This document shows positions 34,875 through 43,266 of a stretch of DNA of 64,000 nucleotides, piece after piece. Made by a program: the position numbers and the translations under genes. Origin of the DNA: Oscillospiraceae bacterium (GTDB lineage: Bacteria; Bacillota; Clostridia; Oscillospirales; Oscillospiraceae); the NCBI GenBank assembly GCA_009777775.1, contig WRLE01000007.1, forward strand, positions 1 to 64,000. The letters are read 5' to 3'. The notes below the pieces were generated by a model, which worked only from the letters and a program-made list of their open reading frames with translations, searched no databases and had not been told where the DNA came from. How positions within the stretch are numbered: position 1 is the first letter of the stretch; the number at the start of each line of letters is the position of its first letter.

Positions 34875-36863
34875 CTATGACAAATATGCGAAATCCAAGT
34901 ATTTGTGACCGTTTTCGGAAATAAACTCTTTGCGTCCGGCGAGATTGTTTCCGTGAAAAAGTTCAAAAGCCTCAAGAGCACTGACGGCATCCACAGGCAT
35001 TACCTTGATAAGCCGCCTAGTCTCGGGATTCATTGTGGTTAGCCACATCATATCTGGGTCGTTTTCACCCAAGCCCTTTGAGCGACTGATTGTATGTTTC
35101 GTTCCATTGAAACTCTCTACTATTTCCAACTTTTCCCGCTCGGAATAAGCGAAATATGTCTTCCCCTTTGACTCAATTTCGAACAAAGGCGATTCTGCGA
35201 TATATACATAACCTTCCTCGATTAAAGTTGGAACAAGGCGATAAAGCATCGTCAATATGAGGGTTCGTATTTGAAATCCATCCACATCGGCATCTGTGCA
35301 TATTATCACTCGATTCCAACGTAAAGCACTTAAATTAAAGTCGCTGAGATCCCTAGTGTGTTTATTCTGGATTTCCACACCACAACCCAGTACCCTGATG
35401 ATGTCAGTTATAATTTCATTGGCGAAAATTTTGCTATAGTCGGCTTTCAGACAATTGAGTATTTTACCACGCACGGGGATTATTCCCTGAAACTCGGCAT
35501 CTCGGCTGAGTTTGCAAGCTCCCAAAGCGCTGTCGCCTTCCACGATATATATTTCCCGCTTGGAAACATCCTTTGTTCTACAATCCACAAACTTTTGTAC
35601 TCGATTGGCAATATCCACTCCGGCTGAGAGTTTTTTCTTGATGTTCAACCTGGTCTTTTCCGCTGTCTCCCTACTGCGTTTATTAATGAGTACCTGCTCG
35701 GCAATCCTATCGGCTTCGCTTTTATTTTCTATAAAATAGACTTCCAGCTGGCTTCTCAGAAACTCTGTGGTTGCATCTTGGATAAATTTATTTGTAATTG
35801 ATTTTTTCGTTTGATTGGCATATGATGTCTGGGTGGAAAAGCAATTTGTGATTAATATCAAGCAATCTTGAACATCGGCAAATGTAATTTTACTCTCGCT
35901 TTTTTGATATTTTCCTTGTTTTCTAAGATATGCGTCGATTTCAGCAACAAAGGCACTGCGAGTCGCCTTTTCCGGTGAGCCCCCATGCTCAAGCCATGAT
36001 GAATTATGGTAGTATTCGATGATGTTGCGGCGATTTGAAAAACAAAAAGCGGCAGATAGCTTTACTTTATATTCCTGTTTATCGGAACGGTCGCTTCCCC
36101 GCCGCTCGGCTTGAATGAAAACAGGCGAAGTCAGGGGGTCATCGCCAGCCAATTCGTTTAAATAGTCTAGTATGCCATTTTCATACATGAACTCAATAGT
36201 TTCAAATTTACCTTGAACTTGGTTTTTGAACGTGAATTTCACACCAGCATTAACAACAGCTTGTCGTTTCAAGGTTTCCATAAAATATTCCACCGGAACA
36301 TTGATGTCGGTAAAAACTTCGATGTCAGGTTTCCACCTAAAGATGCTTCCGGTTCTTTTTCCTGTGTATTCCTCCGACTTTAAGCCACCTATATTTTCAC
36401 CTTTTTCAAAGCGTAATTCGTATTTTTTTCCATCCCTATAAATTGTGACATCCATAAATTCCGATGAATACTGGGTTGCGCAAGCTCCAAGACCATTGAG
36501 TCCCAATGAAAACTCGTAGTTTTCTCCTTCGTCGTTGCGATATTTCCCACCGGCATAAAGCTCGCAAAAAACCAGTTCCCAATTGTATCGCCCCTCAGAT
36601 TCGTTCCAATCCACCGGGCAGCCACGACCAAAGTCTTCTATTTCAAAGGTGTTATCATCAAATCGAGTGACAGTTATGTTATTACCGAAACCTTCCCTGG
36701 CTTCGTCAATGGCATTGGAAAGTATTTCAAAAACCGCATGTTGACAGCCTTCGAGCCCATCAGAGCCAAATATAACACCTGGTCGCTTCCTGACTCTATC
36801 TGCGCCTTTAAGGGCTACTATACTTTCATTGCCGTATTGCTCGGCTCTAGCTCTTGTGCTCAT
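34875..36863 (-). CDS. parE: Topoisomerase IV-like subunit B
   Basis: The start is uncertain between ATG 36866 and 36863; GGAG is only 2 nt from the former, so I use 36863. The 662-residue protein has a GHKL ATPase domain (EILSNAIDEAREG, DFGRGCPVD, LGLNGLGA), a transducer domain, and a Toprim domain (YIVEGDSALGACK and CTDADVDGFQI with metal-binding acids). It supplies ATP-driven strand passage with the ParC-like subunit encoded 2 kb downstream. Confidence 0.85.
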   Translation of the reverse strand: MSTRARAEQYGNESIVALKGADRVRKRPGVIFGSDGLEGCQHAVFEILSNAIDEAREGFGNNITVTRFDDNTFEIEDFGRGCPVDWNESEGRYNWELVFCELYAGGKYRNDEGENYEFSLGLNGLGACATQYSSEFMDVTIYRDGKKYELRFEKGENIGGLKSEEYTGKRTGSIFRWKPDIEVFTDINVPVEYFMETLKRQAVVNAGVKFTFKNQVQGKFETIEFMYENGILDYLNELAGDDPLTSPVFIQAERRGSDRSDKQEYKVKLSAAFCFSNRRNIIEYYHNSSWLEHGGSPEKATRSAFVAEIDAYLRKQGKYQKSESKITFADVQDCLILITNCFSTQTSYANQTKKSITNKFIQDATTEFLRSQLEVYFIENKSEADRIAEQVLINKRSRETAEKTRLNIKKKLSAGVDIANRVQKFVDCRTKDVSKREIYIVEGDSALGACKLSRDAEFQGIIPVRGKILNCLKADYSKIFANEIITDIIRVLGCGVEIQNKHTRDLSDFNLSALRWNRVIICTDADVDGFQIRTLILTMLYRLVPTLIEEGYVYIAESPLFEIESKGKTYFAYSEREKLEIVESFNGTKHTISRSKGLGENDPDMMWLTTMNPETRRLIKVMPVDAVSALEAFELFHGNNLAGRKEFISENGHKYLDFAYLS

Positions 36864-37053
36864 CATGTCTCCTTATATATAAATATCTAGATTCATCTCC
36901 ATTGCCGCCTTAACGCTCATCAACCACGTTCTTTCATTGCAGCATACTATTATATATGTCGAATTTCTTTTTGTTTCAGTATAGCATGGATTTTTCAACA
37001 ATACCATAAAAATATTAAGAGGCATATTTGTATCTTTTTTGTATCTTTTTTTC

Positions 37054-37082
37054 TGGACAAATATAAACAACTATGCTATAAT
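37054..37082 (+). promoter_or_regulatory. Strong promoter of the metV-rnfC2/metV/metF operon
   Basis: TGGACA (37054-37059) and TATAAT (37077-37082) are 17 bp apart, with an extended -10 TGC before TATAAT. Transcription would begin near 37089, leaving a leader of about 130 nt. Confidence 0.8.
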
Positions 37083-37088
37083 CCACGG

Positions 37089-37210
37089 TAAATGTCCTAG
37101 GCGAATTGGACTATGCTCCAAAACGCTTACACAATGGGCAATTACCCAGCTTGCAGATGCATATGAAGCTGGGACGCAAATATCCCTATTCAACTAAATG
37201 AAGTAGGAGG
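37089..37210 (+). promoter_or_regulatory. Structured leader, riboswitch-like
   Basis: The leader has a small hairpin (GTCC...GGAC, 37093-37111) and a larger one from about 37133 to 37190. In the latter a perfect stem CCAGCTT (37146-37152)/AAGCTGG (37166-37172) is bordered by GGGCAA on the left and GACGCAAA (37173-37180) on the right, closed by GGG/CCC. The pair GGGCAA...GGGACGCAAA is like the first half of the c-di-GMP-I (GEMM) aptamer, but the second half (the UAGGUAGCGGGG part) is not seen before the AGGAGG at 37205-37210. It may be a degenerate or different aptamer. Confidence 0.35.
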
Positions 37211-37219
37211 CCGAATGAT

Positions 37220-39193
37220 TTGGAAGATTATACCAAGTTCAGGCTCAAACATGAAGATGAGCTTTTAAACCTTATCGAGAATAAGGACAAACTCTATATT
37301 GTTGCCTGTAATAAGTGTTTCAAAGAATTCACCCTTGAAGAGGAGCAAGAGGGTTATGATATGATCAAGCTTGCCCTTGCCCAAGGGAAAACCATCGAAG
37401 GATTCGAGCTTGTCAATTTCCTTTGTAATAAACCATTGACAGCCAAAATACTCGAGTCCCTTGCTCAAACAAACGCCGAGAATGTCATTGTTATATCATG
37501 CGGACTCGGTATCCAAACGGTTGCCGATATAGTCGATAAACCGACATATGCAGCATCTGACTCCATCAGCTATGAAGGTCGCCACGGGATGGCACTGACT
37601 AAGCGTCTTTGCGAAGCTTGCGGTCAGTGCTATTTGAATTTGACAGGCGGTATCTGCCCCATCGTTGACTGTGCCAAGAGCCTTGTCAACGGCCAATGCG
37701 GCGGAGCCAAGAATGGCAAATGCGAAGTGGATAACACCAAGGATTGCGCTTGGGAGAGAATCCATGATAGATTGAGTGCTCAAAACCGTCTATCTGTCCT
37801 CACCAGCCAACCCGTTCAGCTTCGCGACTATTCAAAAGTCAGTTTCAAATTTGTCAACGATTATGTGAAAACCCTACGAAAAAGCCGCTATGAAGGTTTT
37901 TATGGTGGCATTCACCCAGCTGAAAGGAAAGAACTGAGCGAGCATATAGCCCTGACTCCTTTCCCAGCACCTGCAACAGTTGTAATCCCACTATCACAGC
38001 ACACTGGTGCTCCTGCAGAGGCTCTTGTACAAGCAGGTGACCTTGTGAAACGTGGACAAAAAATCGGTGATTCGGCTGGTTATATCAGCTCAACGATTCA
38101 CTCCAGCGTCAGCGGCAAAGTCCTTGCGGTGGAGCCGAGACGCCACCCCACCACAGGAAACGATGTCATGAGCGTGGTCATTGAATCCGATGGTAAAGAC
38201 GAATTACACGAATCCGTTGTCCCTTGGGAAAACTACGAAAGCCGAACTGCGGAAGAAATCGCCGATTATGTCCGAGAAAAGGGTATTGTCGGTATGGGTG
38301 GAGCCGGTTTCCCCACTTCAGTTAAATTGCAACCCAACAAACCAATTGATACAGTTTTGCTTAATGGTTCCGAATGTGAACCCCTTTTGACAGCAGACCA
38401 CAGGGTAATGCTGGAGTTTGCAGACGATATTATCTTCGGTCTTCAAGTATTGCTAAAATCCGTTGGAGCCGAGAGAGGCGTTATTGTTATCGAAGACAAC
38501 AAGCAAGATGCCATTGCGCTCTTCCAGGATAAAACAGCAAATATCGCCAATATAGACATTGTTGTAGCAAAAGCCCAATATCCCCAAGGTGCTGAAAAAA
38601 TGCTCATCAAACGCACACTTGATCGTTGGGTACCCAGTGGCGGTTTACCCCTTGATGTGGGTGCCATCGTTAGCAATGTCAGCACAGCTAAAGCAATTTC
38701 CGATGCAATCCAAAAGGGCATGCCCCTCATCGACCGTGTTGTTACCGTTACGGGCGAAAAGATTAAAAACCCAGGCAACTATATCGTCAAAGTTGGAACA
38801 TCAGTAAATGACCTCATTAATCATTGCGGTGGCTTTATCGATGATGACGTGGAGGTCAAACTAGGTGGTCCAATGATGGGTGTCTCCATTGCAAATTACG
38901 AAGTGCCAATCATAAAAGCTACCAACGGCGTTATTGCCGTAGAGCCAATCGTTTCCGAAGCTGATCCTTGCATCAGATGCGGGCGTTGCGTCGATGTCTG
39001 CCCAATGGAATTGCTTCCCCTTTATTATCCTCTCTTAGCTGGCGAGCAAAAATGGGAGGAAATGAGAGACAGAGCAGTAAGAGACTGTATGGAATGTCGC
39101 TGCTGCGACTACATCTGCTCATCAAAAATCCCGATTGTGGAAGCCATTAGATTTGGCAAGCGGTCGATAACAGAAATGGAAAGGAGCCAATGA
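37220..39193 (+). CDS. MetV-RnfC2 fusion, electron-input subunit of methylene-THF reductase
   Basis: TTG 37220 is the start (AGGAGG 9 nt upstream). Of 657 residues, about 1-200 form a MetV-type MTHFR_C domain (CEACGQCYLNLTGGICP, LVNGQCGGAKNGKCEV), and 225-657 an RnfC/NuoF-like protein: the SLBB region with IHSSVSGKV, nucleotide loop GMGGAGFPTSVK, ECEPLLTADHR, and two 4Fe-4S clusters (CIRCGRCVDVCP at 584-595, CMECRCCDYIC at 623-633). RnfC2 is known to team with MetV and MetF in acetogens such as Acetobacterium, feeding NADH electrons to methylene-THF reduction. The following metV and metF genes confirm that setting. It is separate from the true rnfC at 60.5 kb. Confidence 0.85.
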   Translation: MEDYTKFRLKHEDELLNLIENKDKLYIVACNKCFKEFTLEEEQEGYDMIKLALAQGKTIEGFELVNFLCNKPLTAKILESLAQTNAENVIVISCGLGIQTVADIVDKPTYAASDSISYEGRHGMALTKRLCEACGQCYLNLTGGICPIVDCAKSLVNGQCGGAKNGKCEVDNTKDCAWERIHDRLSAQNRLSVLTSQPVQLRDYSKVSFKFVNDYVKTLRKSRYEGFYGGIHPAERKELSEHIALTPFPAPATVVIPLSQHTGAPAEALVQAGDLVKRGQKIGDSAGYISSTIHSSVSGKVLAVEPRRHPTTGNDVMSVVIESDGKDELHESVVPWENYESRTAEEIADYVREKGIVGMGGAGFPTSVKLQPNKPIDTVLLNGSECEPLLTADHRVMLEFADDIIFGLQVLLKSVGAERGVIVIEDNKQDAIALFQDKTANIANIDIVVAKAQYPQGAEKMLIKRTLDRWVPSGGLPLDVGAIVSNVSTAKAISDAIQKGMPLIDRVVTVTGEKIKNPGNYIVKVGTSVNDLINHCGGFIDDDVEVKLGGPMMGVSIANYEVPIIKATNGVIAVEPIVSEADPCIRCGRCVDVCPMELLPLYYPLLAGEQKWEEMRDRAVRDCMECRCCDYICSSKIPIVEAIRFGKRSITEMERSQ

Positions 39194-39194
39194 T

Positions 39195-39830
39195 ATGCTG
39201 ATTACAGAACTTAAACAAAAAGACGATGTCCTTTCCCTAATAAAAGGCAAAGCGCTAGTCATCAGCTGCATAGGTTGTAAGGAAGTATATTTTCCTGTGA
39301 CCGAAGCCGAGGAGCTGCACAAGGAGCTGCTTGCTGGCGGAAACGTCTCTGCTGTTATAACCACCGACTACATATGCAACCCCGAAAACTTGAAACTTCA
39401 ACTAAAAAAGCATATGGACAAAGTCGAAGCTGCTGAAATTTTGTTGGTTTTCTCCTGCGGAGTGGGAGTTCAGACCGTAGCCGAGCTTTATCCCAACAAA
39501 GCTGTCTTTGCAGCTTGCGATACATATCCCCTTCCGGGACATCAGGGTATTACACCCCTTGAACCGGAATGTGACCAATGCGCCGAGTGCCATTTAAGCG
39601 ATACAGCTGGCATTTGCCCCATTACAGCTTGCTCAAAGGGTTTGCTCAATGGACAATGCGGCGGTTCCAAAAATGGCATGTGCGAAGTGGACAAAGATAT
39701 GGAATGTGGATGGGAGCGCATATACAGGCGCCTTGAAAAACTTGGGCTGCTTGATTCATTGCTCTATCCAGCAAAAATACGCAATTATATAGCGATTGCA
39801 GGCGCGGGCGCAAATGCGTCCGAGAGCTGA
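39195..39830 (+). CDS. metV: MetV, zinc/Fe-S subunit of methylene-THF reductase
   Basis: The 211-residue protein is a free-standing MTHFR_C domain: CNPENLKLQLKKHM, VLVFSCGVGVQTVA-like strand, and the Cys set CDQCAECHLSDTAGICPITACSKGLLNGQCGG, then KNGMCEVDKDMECGWERIY. It is clearly homologous to the N-terminus of the protein encoded just upstream, so the domain is duplicated. MetV bridges RnfC2-type electron input to flavoprotein MetF. It begins 1 bp after the upstream stop with GGAG; metF follows 22 bp later. Confidence 0.85.
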   Translation: MLITELKQKDDVLSLIKGKALVISCIGCKEVYFPVTEAEELHKELLAGGNVSAVITTDYICNPENLKLQLKKHMDKVEAAEILLVFSCGVGVQTVAELYPNKAVFAACDTYPLPGHQGITPLEPECDQCAECHLSDTAGICPITACSKGLLNGQCGGSKNGMCEVDKDMECGWERIYRRLEKLGLLDSLLYPAKIRNYIAIAGAGANASES

Positions 39831-39852
39831 ATAAATAGAGGAGTTATTAGAT

Positions 39853-40737
39853 ATGAGAATTACAGAATTATTTGATCGCGGCGAATTTGTGCTTACCACT
39901 GAAGTGGGACCTCCCAAAGGCTTCCACCTCGACCATTTACTCCACGAAGTCAAGGAGTATCTTGGAGACATTACTGCAGTAAATGTCACCGACAATCAAT
40001 CTTCGGTAATGCGCTTAGGTTCCCTTGCCACATGCAAGGCTATCAAAGACATTGGAGTAAATTCCATTTTCCAGATTACCTGCCGCGACCGCAATAGGTT
40101 GGCGCTACAATCCGATTTGCTCAGTGCAGCATACTTCGGTATCGACAACCTGCTGCTCCTCACTGGAGACTACACCACATTGGGCGATACCCCACAAGCG
40201 AAACCAGTTTTCGACCTGGATTCCGTATCCTTGATTCATGCAGTTAAACAACTTGAATCTGGTATTGACCTGGGCGGCAATGAGCTCGATGGCGATCCAC
40301 CGAAATTTGCCAAAGGTGCCGTTGTTTCTCCTTGCAGCGATTCCGTTGATGTGCAACTTGCTAAAATGGAAAGAAAAGTCGCTGCCGGTGCTGAATACTT
40401 CCAGACACAAGCTGTTTTCGAGCCGGAAAAATTCTTCGAGTTCATGGAAAAAGCAAAACAATTCAATGTTCCCGTTATGCTTGGTGTCATTATTTTGAAA
40501 AACGCAGGTATGGCTAACTTCATGAACAACAACATTGCTGGAATCAACGTTCCTCCCGACATCATCGAAGAACTGAAAGCAGATCCCGAAAAAACCAAAG
40601 CAGGAATCACTGGTGTTGAAATCACCGCTCGCATCATTAAAGAATGTCGCGATTATTGTCAAGGTGTTCATATCATGGCTTTGGGTTGGGAAAAACTTGT
40701 ACCAGATCTTTTGAGGGAATCAAACTTAGTCAGCTAG
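39853..40737 (+). CDS. metF: Methylene-tetrahydrofolate reductase, flavoprotein subunit
   Basis: The 294-residue TIM-barrel protein has LTTEVGPPKG near the N-terminus (catalytic Glu), VTDNQSSVMRLGS, FQITCRDRNRLALQSDLL, and LLLLTGDYTTLGD followed by VFDLDSVSLI, the typical MetF pattern for FAD and folate binding. It reduces 5,10-methylene-THF to 5-methyl-THF for methionine synthesis or the methyl branch of the Wood-Ljungdahl pathway. GAGGAG lies upstream. With the two preceding genes it forms one operon. Confidence 0.92.
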   Translation: MRITELFDRGEFVLTTEVGPPKGFHLDHLLHEVKEYLGDITAVNVTDNQSSVMRLGSLATCKAIKDIGVNSIFQITCRDRNRLALQSDLLSAAYFGIDNLLLLTGDYTTLGDTPQAKPVFDLDSVSLIHAVKQLESGIDLGGNELDGDPPKFAKGAVVSPCSDSVDVQLAKMERKVAAGAEYFQTQAVFEPEKFFEFMEKAKQFNVPVMLGVIILKNAGMANFMNNNIAGINVPPDIIEELKADPEKTKAGITGVEITARIIKECRDYCQGVHIMALGWEKLVPDLLRESNLVS

Positions 40738-40771
40738 CGACCTGTCATTTCTAATTGATTGAGTAAACACA

Positions 40772-40901
40772 GGCAAGGGAGAGTATGCTCTAATGTGTTT
40801 AGCGTTCCTGCAAGATACATACCTGCGAGAGAAAATATACGCACTCGCGAGTATAGCTAAAACACATATTCTCCATCATTAGATTATTATTCTCTCTTGC
40901 C
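40772..40901 (+). ncRNA. Long nested hairpin between metF and murA
   Basis: A 130-nt segment folds on itself through three nested helices: GGCAAGGGAGAG (40772-40783) with CTCTCTTGCC (40892-40901); CTAATG (40790-40795) with CATTAG (40877-40882); and GTGTTTAGC (40795-40803) with GCTAAAACAC (40856-40865). The tip has further pairing (TGCGAG with CTCGC). Arms separated so regularly suggest a structured RNA or leader for murA, whose ATG lies 21 nt downstream. Size and rod shape recall 6S RNA, but I see no proof; it may also be a repeat element. Confidence 0.45.
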
Positions 40902-40921
40902 AAACATGAGGATGAAATTTT

Positions 40922-42220
40922 ATGACAAAGTATGTTATCAACGGTGGCAACCCCCTTCATGGGGAAGTAGAGATTAGCGGAGCCAAAAACGCAGCTGTTG
41001 CTATTATTCCAGCCGCACTCCTGGTTGACGGCGTTTGCAGAATCGAAAACATACCCCAGATTTCCGATGTGACCACCTTTTTAAACATTCTGAAACAAAT
41101 GGGTGCCAGCGTCCAACTAGTCGACAAGAGAACGATCGATATCGATTGTACTGGAGTTGGTACTACTCAAGCCACATTTAGCTTGATGCAACGACTTCGA
41201 GCATCCTATTATTTAATCGGAGCTCTCCTCGCTCGCTTTGGAACCGCTGATGTGGCTATGCCTGGCGGCTGTAATTTTGGTGGTGTTAGACCCATCGACC
41301 AGCACGTTAAAGGTTTCAACGCCCTTGGAGCCGAAATCGGTCTTACCAATGGGATTTTAAATGCTCGTGCAGCTGGTGGTAAACTGAGGGGCGCATCAAT
41401 TATTCTTGATGTTGTTTCTGTGGGAGCCACTGTAAACATTATGCTTGGTGCGACATTAGCCGAGGGCAACACGGTCATCGAAAACGCTGCCAGAGAGCCC
41501 CATATAGTCGACCTGGCAAACTTCCTAAATTCCATGGGTGCCGATATTCGCGGTGCTGGGACGAATGTTATCAAAATCCGCGGCGTGGAAAAACTCCGAG
41601 GCGGCTTCTATTCCATCATTCCAGATCAAATTGAAGCTGGTACTTATATGGCTGCAGTTGCTGGAGCTGGTGGTCGCGTAGTGATTAAAGATGTCATTCC
41701 CAAGCATTTAGAATGTATCTATGGTAAGCTTAGGGAAATGGGCGTTACCATATTAGAACTTGAAGATTCCATTGTTGTCCAAAGACTAAAGCCTTTACTT
41801 AGAACACACATCAAAACTCTGCCGTATCCTGGCTTTCCCACCGATATGCAACCACAACTTTCTGCAATACTATCCCTTGCAGAGGGTACTAGCACTGTCA
41901 CGGAAGGTGTTTGGGACAACAGGTTCGGTTATGTTGATGAGCTTACTAAAATGGGTGCCAACATTCGTGTAATCGGCAGAACAGCCATCATCGAAGGCAC
42001 ATCCTATCTCACAGGTGCTTCCACAAAAGCTGGCGACTTGCGAGCTGGAGCAGCCTTGGTTATAGCTGGCTTATGCGCCCATGGTCAAACGGAAATAGAA
42101 GGCATCAGCTATATTGAGCGAGGATACGAAAAGATGATTAGCAAATTATCTGCTCTGGGTGCTGACATCAAAACCGTCTACGTACCCGAAGAATCATCAG
42201 TTATGCAAGAAGTCGTATAG
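40922..42220 (+). CDS. murA: UDP-GlcNAc 1-carboxyvinyltransferase
   Basis: The 432-residue protein has the EPT-family two-domain fold with ISGAKNAAVAIIPAALL at the start, catalytic Cys 117 in MPGGCNFGGVRPIDQH (the fosfomycin target, present here), and GFPTDMQPQLSAIL with ENRFGY-like DNRFGYVDELTKMGA. It adds enolpyruvate to UDP-GlcNAc, the first committed step of peptidoglycan synthesis. Downstream lies another hairpin and rlmH. Confidence 0.95.
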   Translation: MTKYVINGGNPLHGEVEISGAKNAAVAIIPAALLVDGVCRIENIPQISDVTTFLNILKQMGASVQLVDKRTIDIDCTGVGTTQATFSLMQRLRASYYLIGALLARFGTADVAMPGGCNFGGVRPIDQHVKGFNALGAEIGLTNGILNARAAGGKLRGASIILDVVSVGATVNIMLGATLAEGNTVIENAAREPHIVDLANFLNSMGADIRGAGTNVIKIRGVEKLRGGFYSIIPDQIEAGTYMAAVAGAGGRVVIKDVIPKHLECIYGKLREMGVTILELEDSIVVQRLKPLLRTHIKTLPYPGFPTDMQPQLSAILSLAEGTSTVTEGVWDNRFGYVDELTKMGANIRVIGRTAIIEGTSYLTGASTKAGDLRAGAALVIAGLCAHGQTEIEGISYIERGYEKMISKLSALGADIKTVYVPEESSVMQEVV

Positions 42221-42292
42221 AACCTTCGTAGAGTCGAGGTCAGCTTAAATATCAACAAACAACAAACATTATGTTATTATGCAATATGTAAC

Positions 42293-42366
42293 GAAACGCG
42301 CAAGTACATTGTGTAGGAAATAACAATTGCGTATTTCCTATACCTTGTGCCTGTGCGTCTTGTTTC
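42293..42366 (+). repeat. Imperfect long hairpin upstream of rlmH
   Basis: TAGGAAATA (42314-42322) pairs exactly with TATTTCCTA (42332-42340). The helix extends outward with mismatches through CATTGTG/ACCTTGTG and GCGCA/TGTGC to GAAAC (42293-42297)/GTTTC (42362-42366). It fills the murA-rlmH gap and resembles the murA leader in layout, though not in sequence. Confidence 0.6.
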
Positions 42367-42398
42367 AGAGTTAATGTTCGTGAGCGATGTATTAAATT

Positions 42399-42881
42399 AT
42401 GCTAAATATTAAGCTAATATGCGTTGGAAAACTCAAGGAACTCTTTTATGAAGATGCCTGCGGAGAGTATATAAAGAGACTCACTAGATATTGCAAGTTA
42501 GAGCTAGTGGAAATAAGTGAATATCGCTTACCCAACAATCCCTCCGATGCTCAAATCCTCAACGCCTTGGGTAGGGAAAGCTCTGAAATATTGAATTTGC
42601 TCCCAGATGGGGCTTTCGCTATTTCCCTATGTGTCGAAGGTCGGGAAATGGATAGTCTACAGTTGTCCAGTTTTTTGTCAGATTGCGCCAATAATGCTTT
42701 GTCACGCTTATGCTTTATAATTGGCGGTTCCAACGGTTTGCACAATGATGTAAAAAAAGCATCTTCTTTGAGCTTGTCCATGTCAAAAATGACTTTTCCC
42801 CATACCCTTGCCAGAGTTATGCTCTTAGAACAGCTTTATAGAGCATTTTCCATACTAGAAGGTGGAAAGTACCACAAATAG
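42399..42881 (+). CDS. rlmH: 23S rRNA pseudouridine-1915 N3-methyltransferase
   Basis: The 160-residue SPOUT protein matches RlmH: KLICVGKLKE at the N-terminus, the SAM-binding knot loop FIIGGSNGLHNDV, and the highly conserved end SKMTFPHTLARVMLLEQLYRAF with GGKYHK. It methylates pseudouridine 1915 of 23S rRNA in helix 69. No clear ribosome site is seen; it lies after a hairpin. The symbol is firm. Confidence 0.95.
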   Translation: MLNIKLICVGKLKELFYEDACGEYIKRLTRYCKLELVEISEYRLPNNPSDAQILNALGRESSEILNLLPDGAFAISLCVEGREMDSLQLSSFLSDCANNALSRLCFIIGGSNGLHNDVKKASSLSLSMSKMTFPHTLARVMLLEQLYRAFSILEGGKYHK

Positions 42882-42919
42882 CAATTGTAAAAACAATTAA
42901 ATGGAAAGGCTATACAACA

Positions 42920-43234
42920 ATGTCTTGGTCTAAAAACAATAGCCCCTCCATCGAATGGCCGGTGGATAAAGATAAAAATCCAGTACCACCAGCTTTTTTA
43001 TCCCATATCCATGGTGGTCCCCTCGATATCGAACTCTACCTCAATTTGCTGGGTGCATATGGCATACCCCATATAATCGAATACCCTAAGCATGGACTAC
43101 TCGACAAAGTTATTCTAGGCAGCTCTTCCAGTGGAATAGAGATTTATGTACCATCAACTATGCTGGAAGATGCTCAAAATGTTATAGATGCTCAAATCCT
43201 CACAGAGGATTTTGAAGAAGATGATGAAAATTAA
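42920..43234 (+). CDS. DUF2007-like small protein
   Basis: The 104-residue product has PLDIELYLNLLGAYGIPHIIEYP and GIEIYVPSTMLEDAQNVIDAQI, the pattern of the DUF2007/'putative signal transducing' ferredoxin-like fold (short helix-loop-GIP, later hydrophobic strand and ED-rich helix). Function unknown. AAAGG precedes the ATG. It lies between rlmH (38 bp) and pgm (32 bp) in one direction, probably in one transcript. Confidence 0.65.
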   Translation: MSWSKNNSPSIEWPVDKDKNPVPPAFLSHIHGGPLDIELYLNLLGAYGIPHIIEYPKHGLLDKVILGSSSSGIEIYVPSTMLEDAQNVIDAQILTEDFEEDDEN

Positions 43235-43266
43235 TATTATAATAAAATTTTGGAGGTGAAGGTGTA

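Noticed and set aside
36873-37070. Minus-strand 65-codon gene before parE
   Set aside because: Composition and lack of a ribosome site suggest leader DNA; it also overlaps the promoter of the metV operon.
40772-40901. 6S RNA as a firm call
   Set aside because: The rod shape fits, but I see no conserved central bubble sequence or flanking promoter and terminator.
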